Below, in pieces: positions 34,229 to 45,961 of a stretch of DNA of 64,000 nt. The DNA comes from Thelephora terrestris (Eukaryota; Basidiomycota; Agaricomycetes; Thelephorales; Thelephoraceae). The stretch spans positions 186,001-250,000 of the forward strand of contig WIUZ02000021.1 of the NCBI GenBank assembly GCA_015956445.1, read 5' to 3'. The notes beneath the pieces are model-generated. The model did no database searches. It was not told the DNA's origin and was given only the letters and a program-made list of their open reading frames with translations. Positions within the stretch are counted from its first letter, which is position 1; every line of letters begins with the position of its first letter. Made by a program: the position numbers and the translations under genes.

Positions 34229-34877
34229 ATGTCAAACCTCACTGCGATTGCAAACGGACCATCGACTTCATCCCCATCAGATGGCTCGCGAACACAGACA
34301 ATTCACGACAGTCAACCAAGGGCCGACGATGCCTCCTCAAATCCATCTCACGATCAGGGTAACACACCACAAGGGGTCCTTCGTCTTAGAGGCGGTCCCA
34401 GATCCAGACCTGCTGTAGTTTGGAGGGAGGATGTAATAGACAACGAGAACATGGGCAAGAAATCCACCAAGAGTACGTCCCGAAGTTATCTCTGGCATGC
34501 ATAGTAGCACATCTTTGACTAACGGTGCCGCAATTGCTGTGGCGGAATCAGTTTGCTGCATATACCACAAGGCAAGGAAGTTCGGAGAGTCTTCTTCGGA
34601 AGAGTCTTCCTCAGACTCAGACTCGGAGTGCGATCACGACCACCATCGGCATCAACACCATCGATCCGTCCAGGGAAACGGGGGGACTGAGAAGGAACGC
34701 AACCCCGAGGGTGCAGAAGTGGAAGAACTTGAGAGCGACAACGAACCAAACGCTTATGAACGGCCACCTGGCTGGAAGCGGAAGAAGGGGAAGAGAAAGG
34801 CCAACTGTGAGCTTTCAGATTCCTTACTTCTTCAATCTTCTCTGACCCCTCGAAGCTTAACCGGACTTTTCATCTAA
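34229..34877 (+). CDS. YPI1: protein phosphatase 1 regulatory inhibitor (YPI1/PPP1R11 family)
   Basis: A small nuclear regulator of type 1 phosphatase. Two exons (34229-34472 and 34552-34877) give 189 residues. The family signature is complete: VLRLRGG, then VVWREDVIDNENMGKKSTK, then ICCIYHKARKFGESS split by the intron, then an acidic Ser/Asp/Glu run and a His-rich patch (HDHHRHQHH). ERPPGWKRKKGKRK follows near the end. The RVxW-like element VVW corresponds to the PP1-binding motif of the family. The last 22 residues after KRKAN are not conserved, and a GTGAGC at that point leaves room for an alternative 3' exon. It shares a short divergent promoter with the DHHC gene. Confidence 0.92.
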
Positions 34878-35117
34878 TTTTCGTCATGCACACTGTCTCC
34901 CAAGTTTTCCAAGAGCGATATACTTCGATAAGAATGAGCACGACGTATGACCAGTCTGATAACATACCATCCCTGCCAGTAATCATAGATCTAATTCACG
35001 AAAGAGGGCGAAGAATGCTTCTAATCGCAAAAGCTTCGATCGCCAACGTTGAGGTTCGTTTGTTCGTTCTCAAACGGACAGCAGCTTGAGTGGAACTTCC
35101 ACCCCCTCGTTTCCACT

Positions 35118-36988
35118 ATGCGCTCTCGTCTCTCCAAAGAAACCTCTCCGGGTCTCACCCAGGCCGACCGCAGTCACACATCAACGTCCCGGTACAGGCT
35201 CGAGCGATCCAGATTCTCCCCTGCGGCCTGGCTCTTCGTCGTCCTATTCGCTTTCCTCGGGCTCTCGTTCATCATCTCGGAGCTCCATCGGTTCTGGTAC
35301 TCCCGCCGCTCCGCGGCCGTAAACTCCGTTCTCTCTCGCTTTACGTCAAAGCCACCCCTGGTCGATCGCACCATCCTCGAAAAGATCGCGAGTTTGGATC
35401 TCGAGGACGAAACCAATTCAAACCTTGCGACAGAGTTTTCCATTCCAATCGGCATCAAGTCCTCAGACGTCGTCTCTCCATTCCACCGGCCGCCGAGGGT
35501 CACTCACTTACCGGAAGTTCAGCCACAAGCGTCGCTGAATCTTGAAATGGAGTCCCAGGATCGGGTTTGCTTGGAGGGGAATGCAGATCACATTCTATCA
35601 TCCTGCAAGTTTTTGCTCCCGTTGAAGATCGGGGATCTGGCGGTGAACGCACACGCTCATCTGATACAGCTCTTCGAACTCGCCCGAGCACTGAACAGGA
35701 CACTGGTCTTGCCGACCGTTGGCAAAAACAAGGTGGGGGTGTGCCGTCGATGGGGTTTCGGCGTTTATTATGACGAACAAGCGTTTTCGAGCAAGTCCAG
35801 CCGCGGTTCCAACGCCGTTATTCGACAAGATCGGTTCAGAACCTGGGTTGATTCCCTCGCATCTCCTCCCTCAACGCAAGTGGTGTTTCTGGACCGAACC
35901 TACCCCAAGAACTTTCCACCAGTAGCCGTGGACGAACATGTTCATGGCAATCTAGGCATTTCCATCTACGATAATCCAGATATAGCAACAACACTCCATA
36001 GGCAAACAGGGTGCTTGAACAGAAAGTTTCCACGGTTGGATCTCGTCGGCCCATTCCCTCAGTTATTGGTCGTTGTCGATGACCGCCATAAACAGGAGAG
36101 CGGCGGCGGCGATATATCTAAGATGTTGCTAGCGAAGTTGTCTGAACCGACCCTTACTAACGCCCAGTCCAACCCGCTCACGAAAACCAGTGACCATTCT
36201 ACGGACCACGATCCGGATCGTGCACAAATTTCTCCAGACGTCCTAGTAGTATCCTGGAATATACCCATACCCATCTTCCAACCCTACCAAATCCCAACTC
36301 TCCGCTATTCTCCCCAGTTACGTGCGCTGGCAGCCAGGCTAGTGAGACGTCTAGGCCCATACATTGCTGTCACCTGGGATGTAGAAACATCGGAGGCCGA
36401 TTCTATTCTCGGATGCGCGGAGGCTCTCAGATCCACTCTTCACTATGTGCTCGGCACCTACGATCAACTAGGAATCAGGAAAATTTGGTTGGCCGGAAAC
36501 CTGTCTCCCTTAGACCTCGTACATTCACCTGAGCTCTTCTGCACCAGCAGACCCACGGAGGAGTTCTTCACCACGGACATCAAACTGACCGGGGTACACC
36601 AAGAATTGGAAGGGATGGCTAGGGAGGGAGAAGAAGTCGATGACCTGGCGAATAGCGGAGACGAAGTTGCGCGAAAACAAGAAGTGTTGAATGATGCCGG
36701 CATACTTGGGATCCTGGACAAGCTTGTCTCGATGAGGTCAACCATCTTCGTAACGGCATCGAAGAGCTGTGGAAAAACAAGGTTCGTTCTTCTGTCTCCG
36801 AGGTAGGAGTGCCATTGGGACTAAATTGGCTTTCCTTGGAATCCAGCATTTTCACGAGGGAGATCCTGGATTGGCGCGAGGAGAACGCAGAAACAAGTTT
36901 CTTCACGAGCCTTAGGTCAGGAGATGGTATGGTTTTAGGGAAAACGGACCGGATAGTCACGGGTAGTGCGGTGGTTGAATTTGGATAA
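35118..36988 (+). CDS. type II membrane protein, possible POFUT-like glycosyltransferase
   Basis: Two exons (35118-36781 and 36847-36988) give 601 residues. The intron joins TASKSCGKTS to IFTREILDWREEN in frame. Residues 1-35 are basic and Ser/Thr-rich, followed by one strong hydrophobic helix, AAWLFVVLFAFLGLSFIISEL, so a Golgi/ER type II topology is likely. The lumenal part has CKFLLPLKIGDLAVNAHAHLIQLFELARALNRTLVLPTV, reminiscent of the start of GDP-fucose-dependent O-fucosyltransferase-like folds. It also has YIAVTWDVETSEADSILGCAEAL and the Cys pair VGVCRRWGF. The C-terminal SIFVTASKSCGKTS resembles the conserved S-x-S segment of that fold. The enzyme assignment is inference from motif layout; similar basidiomycete proteins are unnamed. 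Confidence 0.7.
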
Positions 36989-38265
36989 AGCGCATCGGTT
37001 GTCGTATACTTCTCAGGCTAACACGGTCCTCGGGTATCGTTTCAAGAACCTGGTCCGCGAACATCGTCATCCTTTAGAGGCATAAAGGCGGCTTCGACAA
37101 GCAACTCCAGAGAACCCGACCAACGGGTTCAAACACACCGTACAGGGGTAGCATCTCGGAGCCTGTCTCGCATGATAACTCCACAGGACGGTGTTTTGAT
37201 CACAACGAAAACCTTGCGAGATAAGGTTCAGTTCGGATGTACGGGTAGTTGAGGCAAGTTGGAGGAGAACCCTGCGCGCAGGAGGCCTCATGTCGCGACC
37301 ATAAGCGAGCACCGCTGCAAAAACTTTATCGCGCCTCATTACTGCATGTTTTGATAATACTTACACGCAACCTGGGCCCTTTGGCGGTGGCGTAAAGTTC
37401 CAAACACAGATCCGATTCGTTCTTCGATCGGAAGACAATCATAAAGGCAGGGCCAGCACGTTTGGAATGGAACATTGGAGCTCCAAGTCGAGTTAAACCC
37501 AAGAGGGTGGCGTCTGCGTTGACACATCGAGAACTTGTTACGACAGTTGGAGACGTGGCAGGGCATGGTATGTGTGAAGAGACCAACAGCAAGGTTTGAG
37601 GGTCGACAATCAAGGTTGACCGATTCGTCGGAACATTCGACACGATGCTGCGGTAAAGATGAGCCAGAAGGGGGGTTTAAAAACTGTGACAGATAGGGAT
37701 TTGGAGGCTGGTAACGATGAGAACGAGATGTGGGACGGAGGGTTTGGGGACGGTGAGCTTTGAGCAAGCTCGGGGGGTAAATCCCAGCGATTGTCCTCGC
37801 GATAGATAAGTGAAGATATGAATTTGCGTTGTATTCGAGGCGGCGTGGTATCGAATCTGTATTTTGGAGGGTGGAGGAGAATTCAACTGAGAAGGTCAAT
37901 GTGTGGGAATTTGACTGGTGCTTTTGTCTCGGTCTTTGGCGGGCCGCGCGCTGATGCGACCGTCCTTTTTGTCTGACCACTCGATCAACCGGGCGTCGTC
38001 CTCCTTTATTGTTATTTGGGTAAATTGAAAGTAAGAGAGGTCCTCTCTACTCTTGTCTGATCAGAATGTTTCACCGCACAACAAAAGCCTTTTTGTCAAA
38101 TCACTGCTCGTGCCCTCTACCTTTTGTCTCCGAAAGAACTGCACTTATCTCAGGATTCACCAACGCTCCTATATAAGACACGGAGACAATGGCATTATGG
38201 CCCCAACGCACTTCCGCCTCCGCTTTCCAGCCTACATCCCATATTAACCCCGGCAAACAACAACC
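36989..38265. other. intergenic with unconvincing minus-strand ORFs
   Basis: Open frames of up to about 210 codons cover 37067-37980 on the minus strand, but the long ones lack ATG starts (they begin with GTG) and show no family motif. One frame around 37340-37500 reads FHSKRAGPAFMIVFRSKNES, which looks protein-like but cannot be extended to a convincing gene. The right end holds the promoter of the MYND gene. Confidence 0.35.
38170..38177 (+). promoter_or_regulatory. TATA box of the MYND-protein gene
   Basis: TATATAAG lies 96 bp upstream of the ATG at 38266. Assigned by sequence and distance. Confidence 0.5.
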
Positions 38266-39177
38266 ATGGTCTCCTACGCGCACCCCGCTGCTGCCAACTA
38301 CTACACTCAGCCATCCAACCCGACCTCCAAGTCACGAGGACATCGTCTTTGCGACGACTGCGGCTCTGTGGAATCTCCATCCGGTCCTCGATTCAGATTG
38401 TGTGGAGGATGTATGACTACCCAGTACTGCGTACGTCTCGCTCACCACCCCGCCCGACAATTGTTTTACTGATTCTCGATCTAGTCACCTGACTGCCAAA
38501 AGCGTCACTGGGCGTCCCACAAATCGATCTGCCACCATACCGCTTCTCAACTTTCTTCCGCGAAGCAACAACCACCCGATGGCCACTACGATGAGAACTT
38601 GATCAAGGGCCTGCGAAAATTCACTTCCGCTCACCAAGAGCTTCTCAATTGGGCCGTTTTCCAAGCTCTCCAACTGAAGCGCGTCCCTGCAAACGTCCGT
38701 CAACAAGCTCTCATCGTTGAACTCGACTACCATCCGAATGCCTCCGATTCGCTCCATCGGTATGCTAACTTGGTCATATTGACGTATCTGCATATTTACT
38801 CATTTGTGTTATCTAGCTTTACTCTCAAAGGAACTCACGTCGTTCCTCGGACATACGTCACCGGAGCCGATGCAAATGTTGCCGCTGATATTCAGCGACG
38901 AGACGACAGATGCAGGCGAAGCGGCGGCATTGGCGCTGCTGTCGTCTCCATCCAGTGCGGTGGTCTGTCACAAGTGATGCCCGTAGAGGTCGACCCCCCA
39001 AGTCAAATCACCTGGGATTCGCGTGACGATTGGCCAGAAGTTGCCAGACATTTCGTCAACTCTGGTCGAACCGACTTCAAGCCGATATCCAGCACTTCTC
39101 GAGGGTCAGTCTGCCATCTAATCATCTCCGCAATGAGCGTTTGTGTTGACGCCCTTTTCAGAATTATTTACGGATGA
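38266..39177 (+). CDS. MYND-type zinc-finger protein
   Basis: Four exons (38266-38430, 38485-38759, 38817-39104 and 39162-39177) keep one frame through TGA 39175-39177, about 247 residues. The MYND finger begins near residue 29: CDDCGS, then CGGCMTTQYC-SPDCQKRHW and SHKSIC, with Cys/His spacing typical of this protein-interaction domain. The following region (ENLIKGLRKFTSAHQELLNW) resembles the segment found after MYND in many basidiomycete proteins of unknown role. The last exon is a 16-nt exon encoding IIYG, typical of the family ending. No catalytic domain (such as SET) is present. Probably a scaffold or regulatory protein. Confidence 0.88.
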
Positions 39178-39689
39178 TCCACACTCGCCATCCCTATAGA
39201 GAACATTCGAGGGCTGGGAACCCGAATTGCACATCATCTGCATTTATCATCTCGCATCTCATACATCACAATTCCCCTTTGGTGCAAGGACGTTCACAAT
39301 AATCTTCGATATTCGCTTTCGTCTTCGCTTTTAGACTACAAACATGGTCCGCACTTTTGTGTGCGTTTTATCCGCATCCTCCGAATTTAAAAGCACCACC
39401 TTCGCCTTCTTGTACATCTGTAATAATTTTTCGTGTACCTTGTATTGACTTGTACCACCTGAAGCAACGATAATGTAGCAGATTGCTTTCCCATATGCTT
39501 ACGGTGACAGGCGGTTAGAAAACCTGTTTTCTCGTGGGAGACTAGGAGAGACCAATAACTCGGGTGCGGTGGCTTGTGCCTCAAGGCCTGCTCGGATTCC
39601 TGGTCAATCGAGCCGAGCTGACAAAACTGCCTGTGAGATATGATCAAAAGATCCGTAAGCATGACTCCGTCTCTTAAAATTCTCTCATC
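39178..39689. other. intergenic, nothing recognised
   Basis: MYND gene 3' flank and promoter region of the dioxygenase gene. Confidence 0.4.
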
Positions 39690-41256
39690 ATGAATCCCTT
39701 CCCACCAACCAGTTTTCCTGCCCTTCCAGTTCCACCGGGGCCGTCCATGGCCGGGAGAATGCCCAACTTCGACCCGCTCTCACAGTCTCAGCATTTCCTT
39801 GCGCTTCCGCGACCCGATGTGACGCTTGGGCCATTACCCCGCGGTCTCGCAGATACCACAACCGTCGCGGCCCATGACTTCGATGTCGACAATAGAACGG
39901 GTTTCATGCCTCCGGAACCGCCGCTTGCTCGCCTCCCGAGTGAGTGGGAGACCTGGGAAGCGATCCTGGATTCTGCGCTGACAAAGCGCTTGAAGCTTCA
40001 CAACGGACCTACCACTTCCGTTAGTGACCGCGCTGATTCCGCGGCTTGGAGACGAGTTGTGCAAAAGGTGCGTAGGATCTCCGCTGCGATTTGAATGGCT
40101 CCCATTAAATGACACTGCGATCGCTGATCATTCTCGTTCCATTTTACTCCAGCTTCCCGTCTTATCTACCGATGACCTCAAAACCTCGGAAGTGAGGTTG
40201 AGACGCGCTCACCACGTCCTCGTTTGGGTCATGCATTACTACATCTACACTCAGCCAGAAGACATCCAACCAATCATTCCCCGCGGGATCACCATACCCT
40301 TGCTGCGTGTCTGTCAGCAGCTCCTTTTACCCCCGATCATGACCTACTCCGATAATGTCTTATACAATTGGGCTCTTCTACGCCCGCAGACACCCCCCTC
40401 GGACCAAGGCAGTTTTGAAGCCCTCTTGTTCCCCCTTTCCGCTTCCTCCACCGCCTCCACACCCGCTCTGGATAACCTCAAGTGTTTGGCGACATTCACT
40501 GGAACACGCGATGAGGAAGAATTTTACCTCGCCTCCGCTCGTATCGAGTTCCGCGGCACCGAGGTTCTCGAGATCATGCGAGAGACCATGGACGAAGCAT
40601 TCGTTGGCGATAACACCGCTTTGCGGCGTATAACTTCTTACCTTCAGAGGCTGCCCACTGTAATCAAGGACATAACCAAGCTCCTCACAGACGTTCGACA
40701 TGGATGCGACCCCGAGCTCTTCTACAACCAGATTCGCCCCTGGCTTAAGGGCCAGGACTCCGGCCCGGCCTCGATCAAGTGGGTCTTTGAGGGAATCGAA
40801 GAAGATCCCACTCTTGTCCAGCCAACCGAGCTTTCTGGCTCGTCAGCCGGCCAGAGCTCACTCATCTCCGCTCTGGATATCTTCCTCGGGGTTTCTCACG
40901 GAGATAACCCTACCGCAGTACAGTTTTTGAAGAGGATGAGGATGTATATGCCCCGCCACCACCGCAACTTTCTGCGTCATCTCGAGAACAACCCTCGTCC
41001 GCTCAAAGCCCTCGTCGAAGCCAACAGAGACTACCCGGGACTACTGAATGCGTTCAACGCCTCTATTGAGACTTTGAAAGAGTTCAGGGAAGCTCACATC
41101 AGGATCGTGGGCGTTTACATCACTGGGCCTGCAAGAAGGGCTAGGGAACGTCTCGGTCAGACCGGAGAGGGTGCAGTTAAGGGAACAGGCGGAATGAGTG
41201 CGATGGCATTCGTCAAGGGTACTAGGGATGATACGGCAGCATCGAAGCTCTCATAG
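39690..41256 (+). CDS. BNA2: indoleamine 2,3-dioxygenase
   Basis: A cytosolic heme enzyme that opens the indole ring of tryptophan to N-formylkynurenine, the first step of de novo NAD synthesis from tryptophan. Two exons (39690-40067 and 40153-41256) give 493 residues. Family motifs are WVMHYYIYTQPE, FTGTRDEEEFYLASARIE, ELSGSSAGQSSLI and RMRMYMPRHHRNFLRHLE. EAHIRIVGVYITGPARR near the C-terminus contains the His at about residue 441 that corresponds to the proximal heme ligand (His346 of human IDO1). The N-terminal 70 residues are Pro-rich and not conserved. The gene ends 112 bp before tRNA-Val. The symbol follows the yeast ortholog. Confidence 0.94.
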
Positions 41257-41368
41257 TGGATAGTCATAGACAATACTTTAGAAGATACATAGAACCATAA
41301 TCGAGAGATGCCCCAGTTTCCAACTGGTCCGTGGACACTCTGTGGTCAGTAAATCATCCTTGGATGTC

Positions 41369-41450
41369 GTTTCGGTGGTCTAGTGGTTATGATTTTCGCC
41401 TCACATGAAGATATCGCGAAAGGTCCCCGGTTCGACCCCGGGCCGAAACA
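41369..41450 (+). tRNA. tRNA-Val(CAC) with a 9-nt intron
   Basis: The acceptor stem GTTTCGG pairs fully with CCGAAAC and the discriminator is A at 41450. The D region TGGTCTAGTGGTTATGA matches yeast valine tRNAs. The anticodon stem TTCGC/GCGAA encloses T33 and anticodon CAC at 41402-41404. A 9-nt intron (41406-41414) follows position 37, the canonical site. The T arm is CCCGG-TTCGACC-CCGGG. Four T residues follow immediately, a weak polymerase III terminator. Confidence 0.92.
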
Positions 41451-41506
41451 TTTTGCTTTGTGTATCGGCGACTCGTTGTGATTTCTCACAAGTACTTTTC
41501 GTTACA

Positions 41507-42621
41507 TCACCACCATACAGACCCAGTCATTAACCTTCTGCCTGTCCCTACAGCTCTCGCACTCAACACCTCCCCGTTTGCATCGACGCTAGCTCCTACG
41601 CTTAGAATCCCGCTTGGGTGTTTGAGGTTTACAAGCGAGTCGGGGGCTCGAGTTTTCGATGAAGGGACGAGGTCCCACGCAAGTGAACCTCTGATTTTGG
41701 ATGCGACTCCAAGACAAAGGGCAAGGGTCGCGGGGCACGCTCTGTGGAGGACCCCCATAGATAACGCGTGGACGTTGATGTCGGCGTCTGTACCGGGAGG
41801 GGACAGGATGGCGATCTTAGGTTGCCCTTGAACGCTTGGGTCTAATCCCATCCTGATTGCACCGGCTTTGCGAATTGCCTCTGTGATATTGACGACGTCT
41901 GTATCAGAGTAATCGATGGCGGTGTTGGAAGGTACATCGAGAATCTCAAGAAGATCCTGGAAAGCAATGAACACGGTGGGGTTCGTAGCGTCAACGAGAG
42001 ACGCGCGGATCGATAGACCAGATCTGGGAGGAAAATCGACTTGCAAAGTGTCCACGGGGTTGCCAGTTGGAAGCAACTTTCCGGTCGCGGCACCACCGGG
42101 GGATATGAAGTCAAGAACGATTTTTGAAGCGCGCCCGGGTACCCCTGCCAAACTAGTTTGGTCGAGATCCAAAACGGGGATCCAAGATTTCGTTTGGTCC
42201 TTCCAACGAACGGGGAACGTCATGTCAAGGAGGAATCGTTGGGTTGACAGATCCCGTCATCCATGGCGAACACCCCGATCATGGTAGATAAATTCCCGCA
42301 ATTTCCGGAGTAGTCGACTATGCCATCCCGGATTCCGACCTGGGCGAATGCGTAGGCGACGTCGAGCCCTGGAAACCGAGATCTCAGCTCCCGGGAGGGG
42401 GCACCGACGACGCACACTTTTGAGAGGCTCGAAACCCCTCCGCCCATTCCGTTGAGCTGACGAGCGTGGATCGGGTCTGGAGAGCCCATTATTCCAAGGA
42501 AAATCGGGTCCCAGAGGAGCTTGGAGGCGGGGAGATGAGTACGATTGATGTAAACTCCCTTGGATGTCCCGCCTCTGAAGAAGGAGGCTGGAAGAGGGTT
42601 GGGGACCTTCATGGTGGACAT
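41507..42621 (-). CDS. PrpF/AcnD-accessory isomerase family protein, reading frame interrupted
   Basis: The PrpF family comprises cofactor-free isomerases of the diaminopimelate-epimerase fold acting on methylaconitate-like acids. From ATG 42621 the first frame reads PLPASFFRGGTSKGVYI, QLNGMGGGVSSLSKVCVVG and DYSGNCGNLSTMIGVFA, including the catalytic-type SGNCGN. It stops at 42220-42222. A second frame, overlapping by 4 nt, continues VRWKDQTKSW, SKIVLDFISPGGAATGKLLP and on to TGA 41507-41509. No donor/acceptor pair near the junction restores the frame. About 15-20 residues expected between GICQ and TFPV (the TVRxxNTNT region known from relatives) are missing. A small deletion or an assembly error is likely. 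Its stop is 57 bp from tRNA-Val. Confidence 0.8.
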
Positions 42622-45600
42622 GTGATGTGTTGAGCGATGGTGCCAACTCGGAACTCCTGGATTAAGTACTGAGAAACGTTGCGAGTTTTGTCCAGAGGCG
42701 CCTGAGTACTCGCGCCGACCTTCAACTCTATGTTGCTCGCGACTCAGCAGAAAGAACTGGCTTGAGTTTCCCCTGCGGGGAATTCCGAACAGTTCGATCA
42801 AGCTCCCAGTTCCACTTCCACTGTCCCAGTGGCGGCTGGCCACAGGGCCGAACTAGCCATACATGATTTATCATCACTCTTCCCATCGGCTCTCGAGCCA
42901 ACCTCCGTAGGCCGGAATCCAGACTCGAATTCAGAGGCAAGGAGGACACGATTTAGAAGAGGGCGAACCCTCTGATCAACCTCCGCTCGCACATATCAGA
43001 ACTCTCCTTGTTTAGGCTTCACATTTCACCTCTCCTGCTCCTGTGGGAACTGCTCTGGTGTGATCTCGCAGAAATAAATAGGTGTGGAGTGCTGATGCCA
43101 ACGAATGGCTTCCAGAAAGATAGCTTGGAATAACCGAGAAACATGAACCACGTTGGAGCAGATGGGAATCTTTATGCCACCTCTATCTAGCCTCTTGAGC
43201 ACCGCTGACTCTGCCTTTCAAGTGCCACCTTTTCTAGGGGCGCCATAGCATGTATTGGATGGACATTTGCGTTCGTCCTTCTCAGGCGGTTCCAGTTCAC
43301 TCTTCCAGATAATGCCCAAAAGGCTCGTCCCAGTTCTTGGGCGAGAATAAGACAAGGACCAGCGGCTACTGCTCATGGTCACCCTGCCGAAATGCAGGTG
43401 GACTCCCCTGGGGCCCTATACAGCCTTTTATGTACACCAGTAGCCTCGGTTCGTGGGTCAGTTCGCACCTCCATGCTAGGGACCGCAACATCGCCGATCG
43501 CACCACAAAAATGTGCAAAAAGACACCCCTGATCGTGGTCATCGCGTGTAGCCTTCCTTTTCTACTTCTCGTTGTTGCTCTAGAATAAACGTGCCTGTAA
43601 GGCCTTGACTCGACGTGTAAGCAGCTTTGAGCGAGAATGTAATCACGCCCACTTCTTTTGACACCTTTGATGAGACTTCAGTAACCAACGTCGATCTGAA
43701 TGCATAGAAAGCTTCCACAACCTGCGCAGGATCCCACCTCAACCGGAGACCAAGCAGGCTTGTAGCACGTGGATTATTACCCGTACATGAGGTTGAACCT
43801 CCACAACTCCGGGCCTGAATTCGCGCCCCTCAGCCGAACGAGCTCCGGGACGCACGCTCCCCCGTGCGTGAAATGTCTCGGTGACGAGCCGCCTCGGCCC
43901 ATATCAAGATGCTCGTACTCCCCGCTTCGGAGGAAGCGAAGTTTATCGGGGCCAGAGCCTGCGGGTTGTTCCCTGACATGACTCTCGCGTCGGAGAGGGT
44001 GTGATAGAACTTTCGAACCTCTGTGTGCAGATTGGCGCTTACTGATATATTTTAAAATACCACACTTTCCATAACTTCGCCGATATGGACACGCGGTGAG
44101 TTAGACTCGTGGAGACATTCGTTAGCGAGGGTGGTTTCAGCAAAGCCACAGTGAAGTGAGGATCGATCCAGGACCTCGCACACCCTACTGAGACAACCGT
44201 TCGGAAGTTGGGGTTACAGTCACTCAGCGCCGTCTTGTCTTGGCCACGATAACACGGTTGGTGGGTCTACAGGAGCGAGTGTCGGATCTACACTGACATC
44301 AGCAAACCAGCTCTGTTGTTCGGCAAGAAGGCGATCGACGAGTCAGCAGCTTTGAGTTGATTTTGAGTCTAAGCGTCCGACTTCCCTTCGACTTCCCAAT
44401 TCAAAACACCCTACGCGACTCGCCAAGTTGACAGGACGGATTACTGATGCCACCGTATACTCAGATTGGTATAAGTCTCCGCCCGCATAGTTACCTTCGG
44501 CGTCTTCCGTCAGGGCACCATCAGCGTATAAACGTGATATATGGCGTGCCTTGGATTTCGAATTTTTGGCATGCGTTTCGCCTGCGCTCACCCTGTGTCA
44601 AGAGTCAAGACCGTTTAAAAACGCCGGCGTTTGGAGGACTGACTTCAGAACGGATTGGCCCCGACGGTGATCACCTGCAAATTTCCAATACGCTGTGTTT
44701 GTCGCCAGTCCGTCCCAAGGGCAAGTTAGAATGAACCACGAGGGACTTCGCATCTGAAGGACGGTATAGAACTCACGAGGGAGCCTATCTAATTACTGTC
44801 GAGAGTGCCCTTATCTCTATTTTTCAGTTAACGCTCTTGGCCTGCGTCAGAGCGAACGCAAACAGTGGATCATCATCTTGTGGCAAATTTTAGGTTTTCT
44901 GGCACGAGATGCGAATGGAACGGTAGCCCCGATCCAATTCGATCAATCACAGGGCGCGAAAAACGGTCAATGCAGAACGGACGAGGGTGTGGTATCCGCC
45001 AATCCATTGGATGTTTTTTTAATACTGGCGGATTGCGCTCGCGCCCCCCACATGCATCGACGCATCTCAAGTTCGGTAAGTTACCTCTACCGCCTACACC
45101 AGAGTCGTGAAGGATGTTTCTTGCCCCAAGACAATCAGGCTGGCGGGTTAAGAGACCGCCAGCGGCAGGCCTTACGGTACCGAAAACCTCTCAAAATAGT
45201 CCTGACATTGTCCTAGGGATAAGGGTCCTCAGATCTTCAAATAGAGGTCGCTCATGGCAACAGCGGGGGAGATTTGTTCGAAATCTTCCCATCGCTAAGC
45301 ATCAATGCAGGCATTTTGAAGAAGAAATCAAGAACCAGAAGATGCGCTTAAGAATAATAAAAATCATCAGAGCAGCGCTGAAGGACGATATATACTCAAA
45401 ATGCTCGACCGGAGACGTGCGATCGAGCTTCCAAACCAACGGGAGTTTCATGTTGCACGCGTGCAGCTCTTGCTCTGTTCATATACTCGATTGAATTCGC
45501 TGTGACCTATACGTGTAACCGTCCCCCAGGCCTTCCGCTCACGGTAATGCTTCCGCCGCTCGGCCGAGCTCTCAAAAACCAGGGTGGGGCAATTCCCGAC

Positions 45601-45961
45601 GAACGTCACTCTATGACGAGAGGTAAAAATGAAATCTTGACCTGTGGAGTCCCCAGGTGGTCAGAATATCAATGGGTGGGCTTGCAGCGGGCCGTTAAAG
45701 CGTCCGGACCCAGATACGGTGGCGTTTCCTGATTTCTGGATCTGATCGGCGGAATTTTTTGAGATTCAGCGTGGTTTCAAGGGCGAATTCAGAAAACGCC
45801 GTCGAGGGACAATAAAGTGGAGATTAGCGCGGGGTGTGAGGAAATCTTATACGTACTGCAGCGAAGGAAACAACATAGCAAATGTACAAAGCTGTAAGAC
45901 AACACTGGGTTCATCGAAACGTTCGCTGCTATACCCGGACAAGGCAGATCTCGGTCTGCAA
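42622..45961. other. 3.3-kb gene-poor region
   Basis: Only short ORFs without family motifs on either strand. The left end is the promoter side of the PrpF-family gene and the right end the 3' flank of Arp10. No repeat or RNA gene recognised. Confidence 0.45.

Noticed and set aside
37067-37980. Minus-strand ORFs of up to 213 codons
   Set aside because: The longest frames begin at GTG rather than ATG, have no family motifs, and no consistent exon chain could be built.
44343-44591. A minus-strand ORF with KARHISRLYADGALTEDAEG that vaguely suggested a mobile-element protein
   Set aside because: Too short, with no catalytic motif or terminal repeats nearby; similarity could not be supported.
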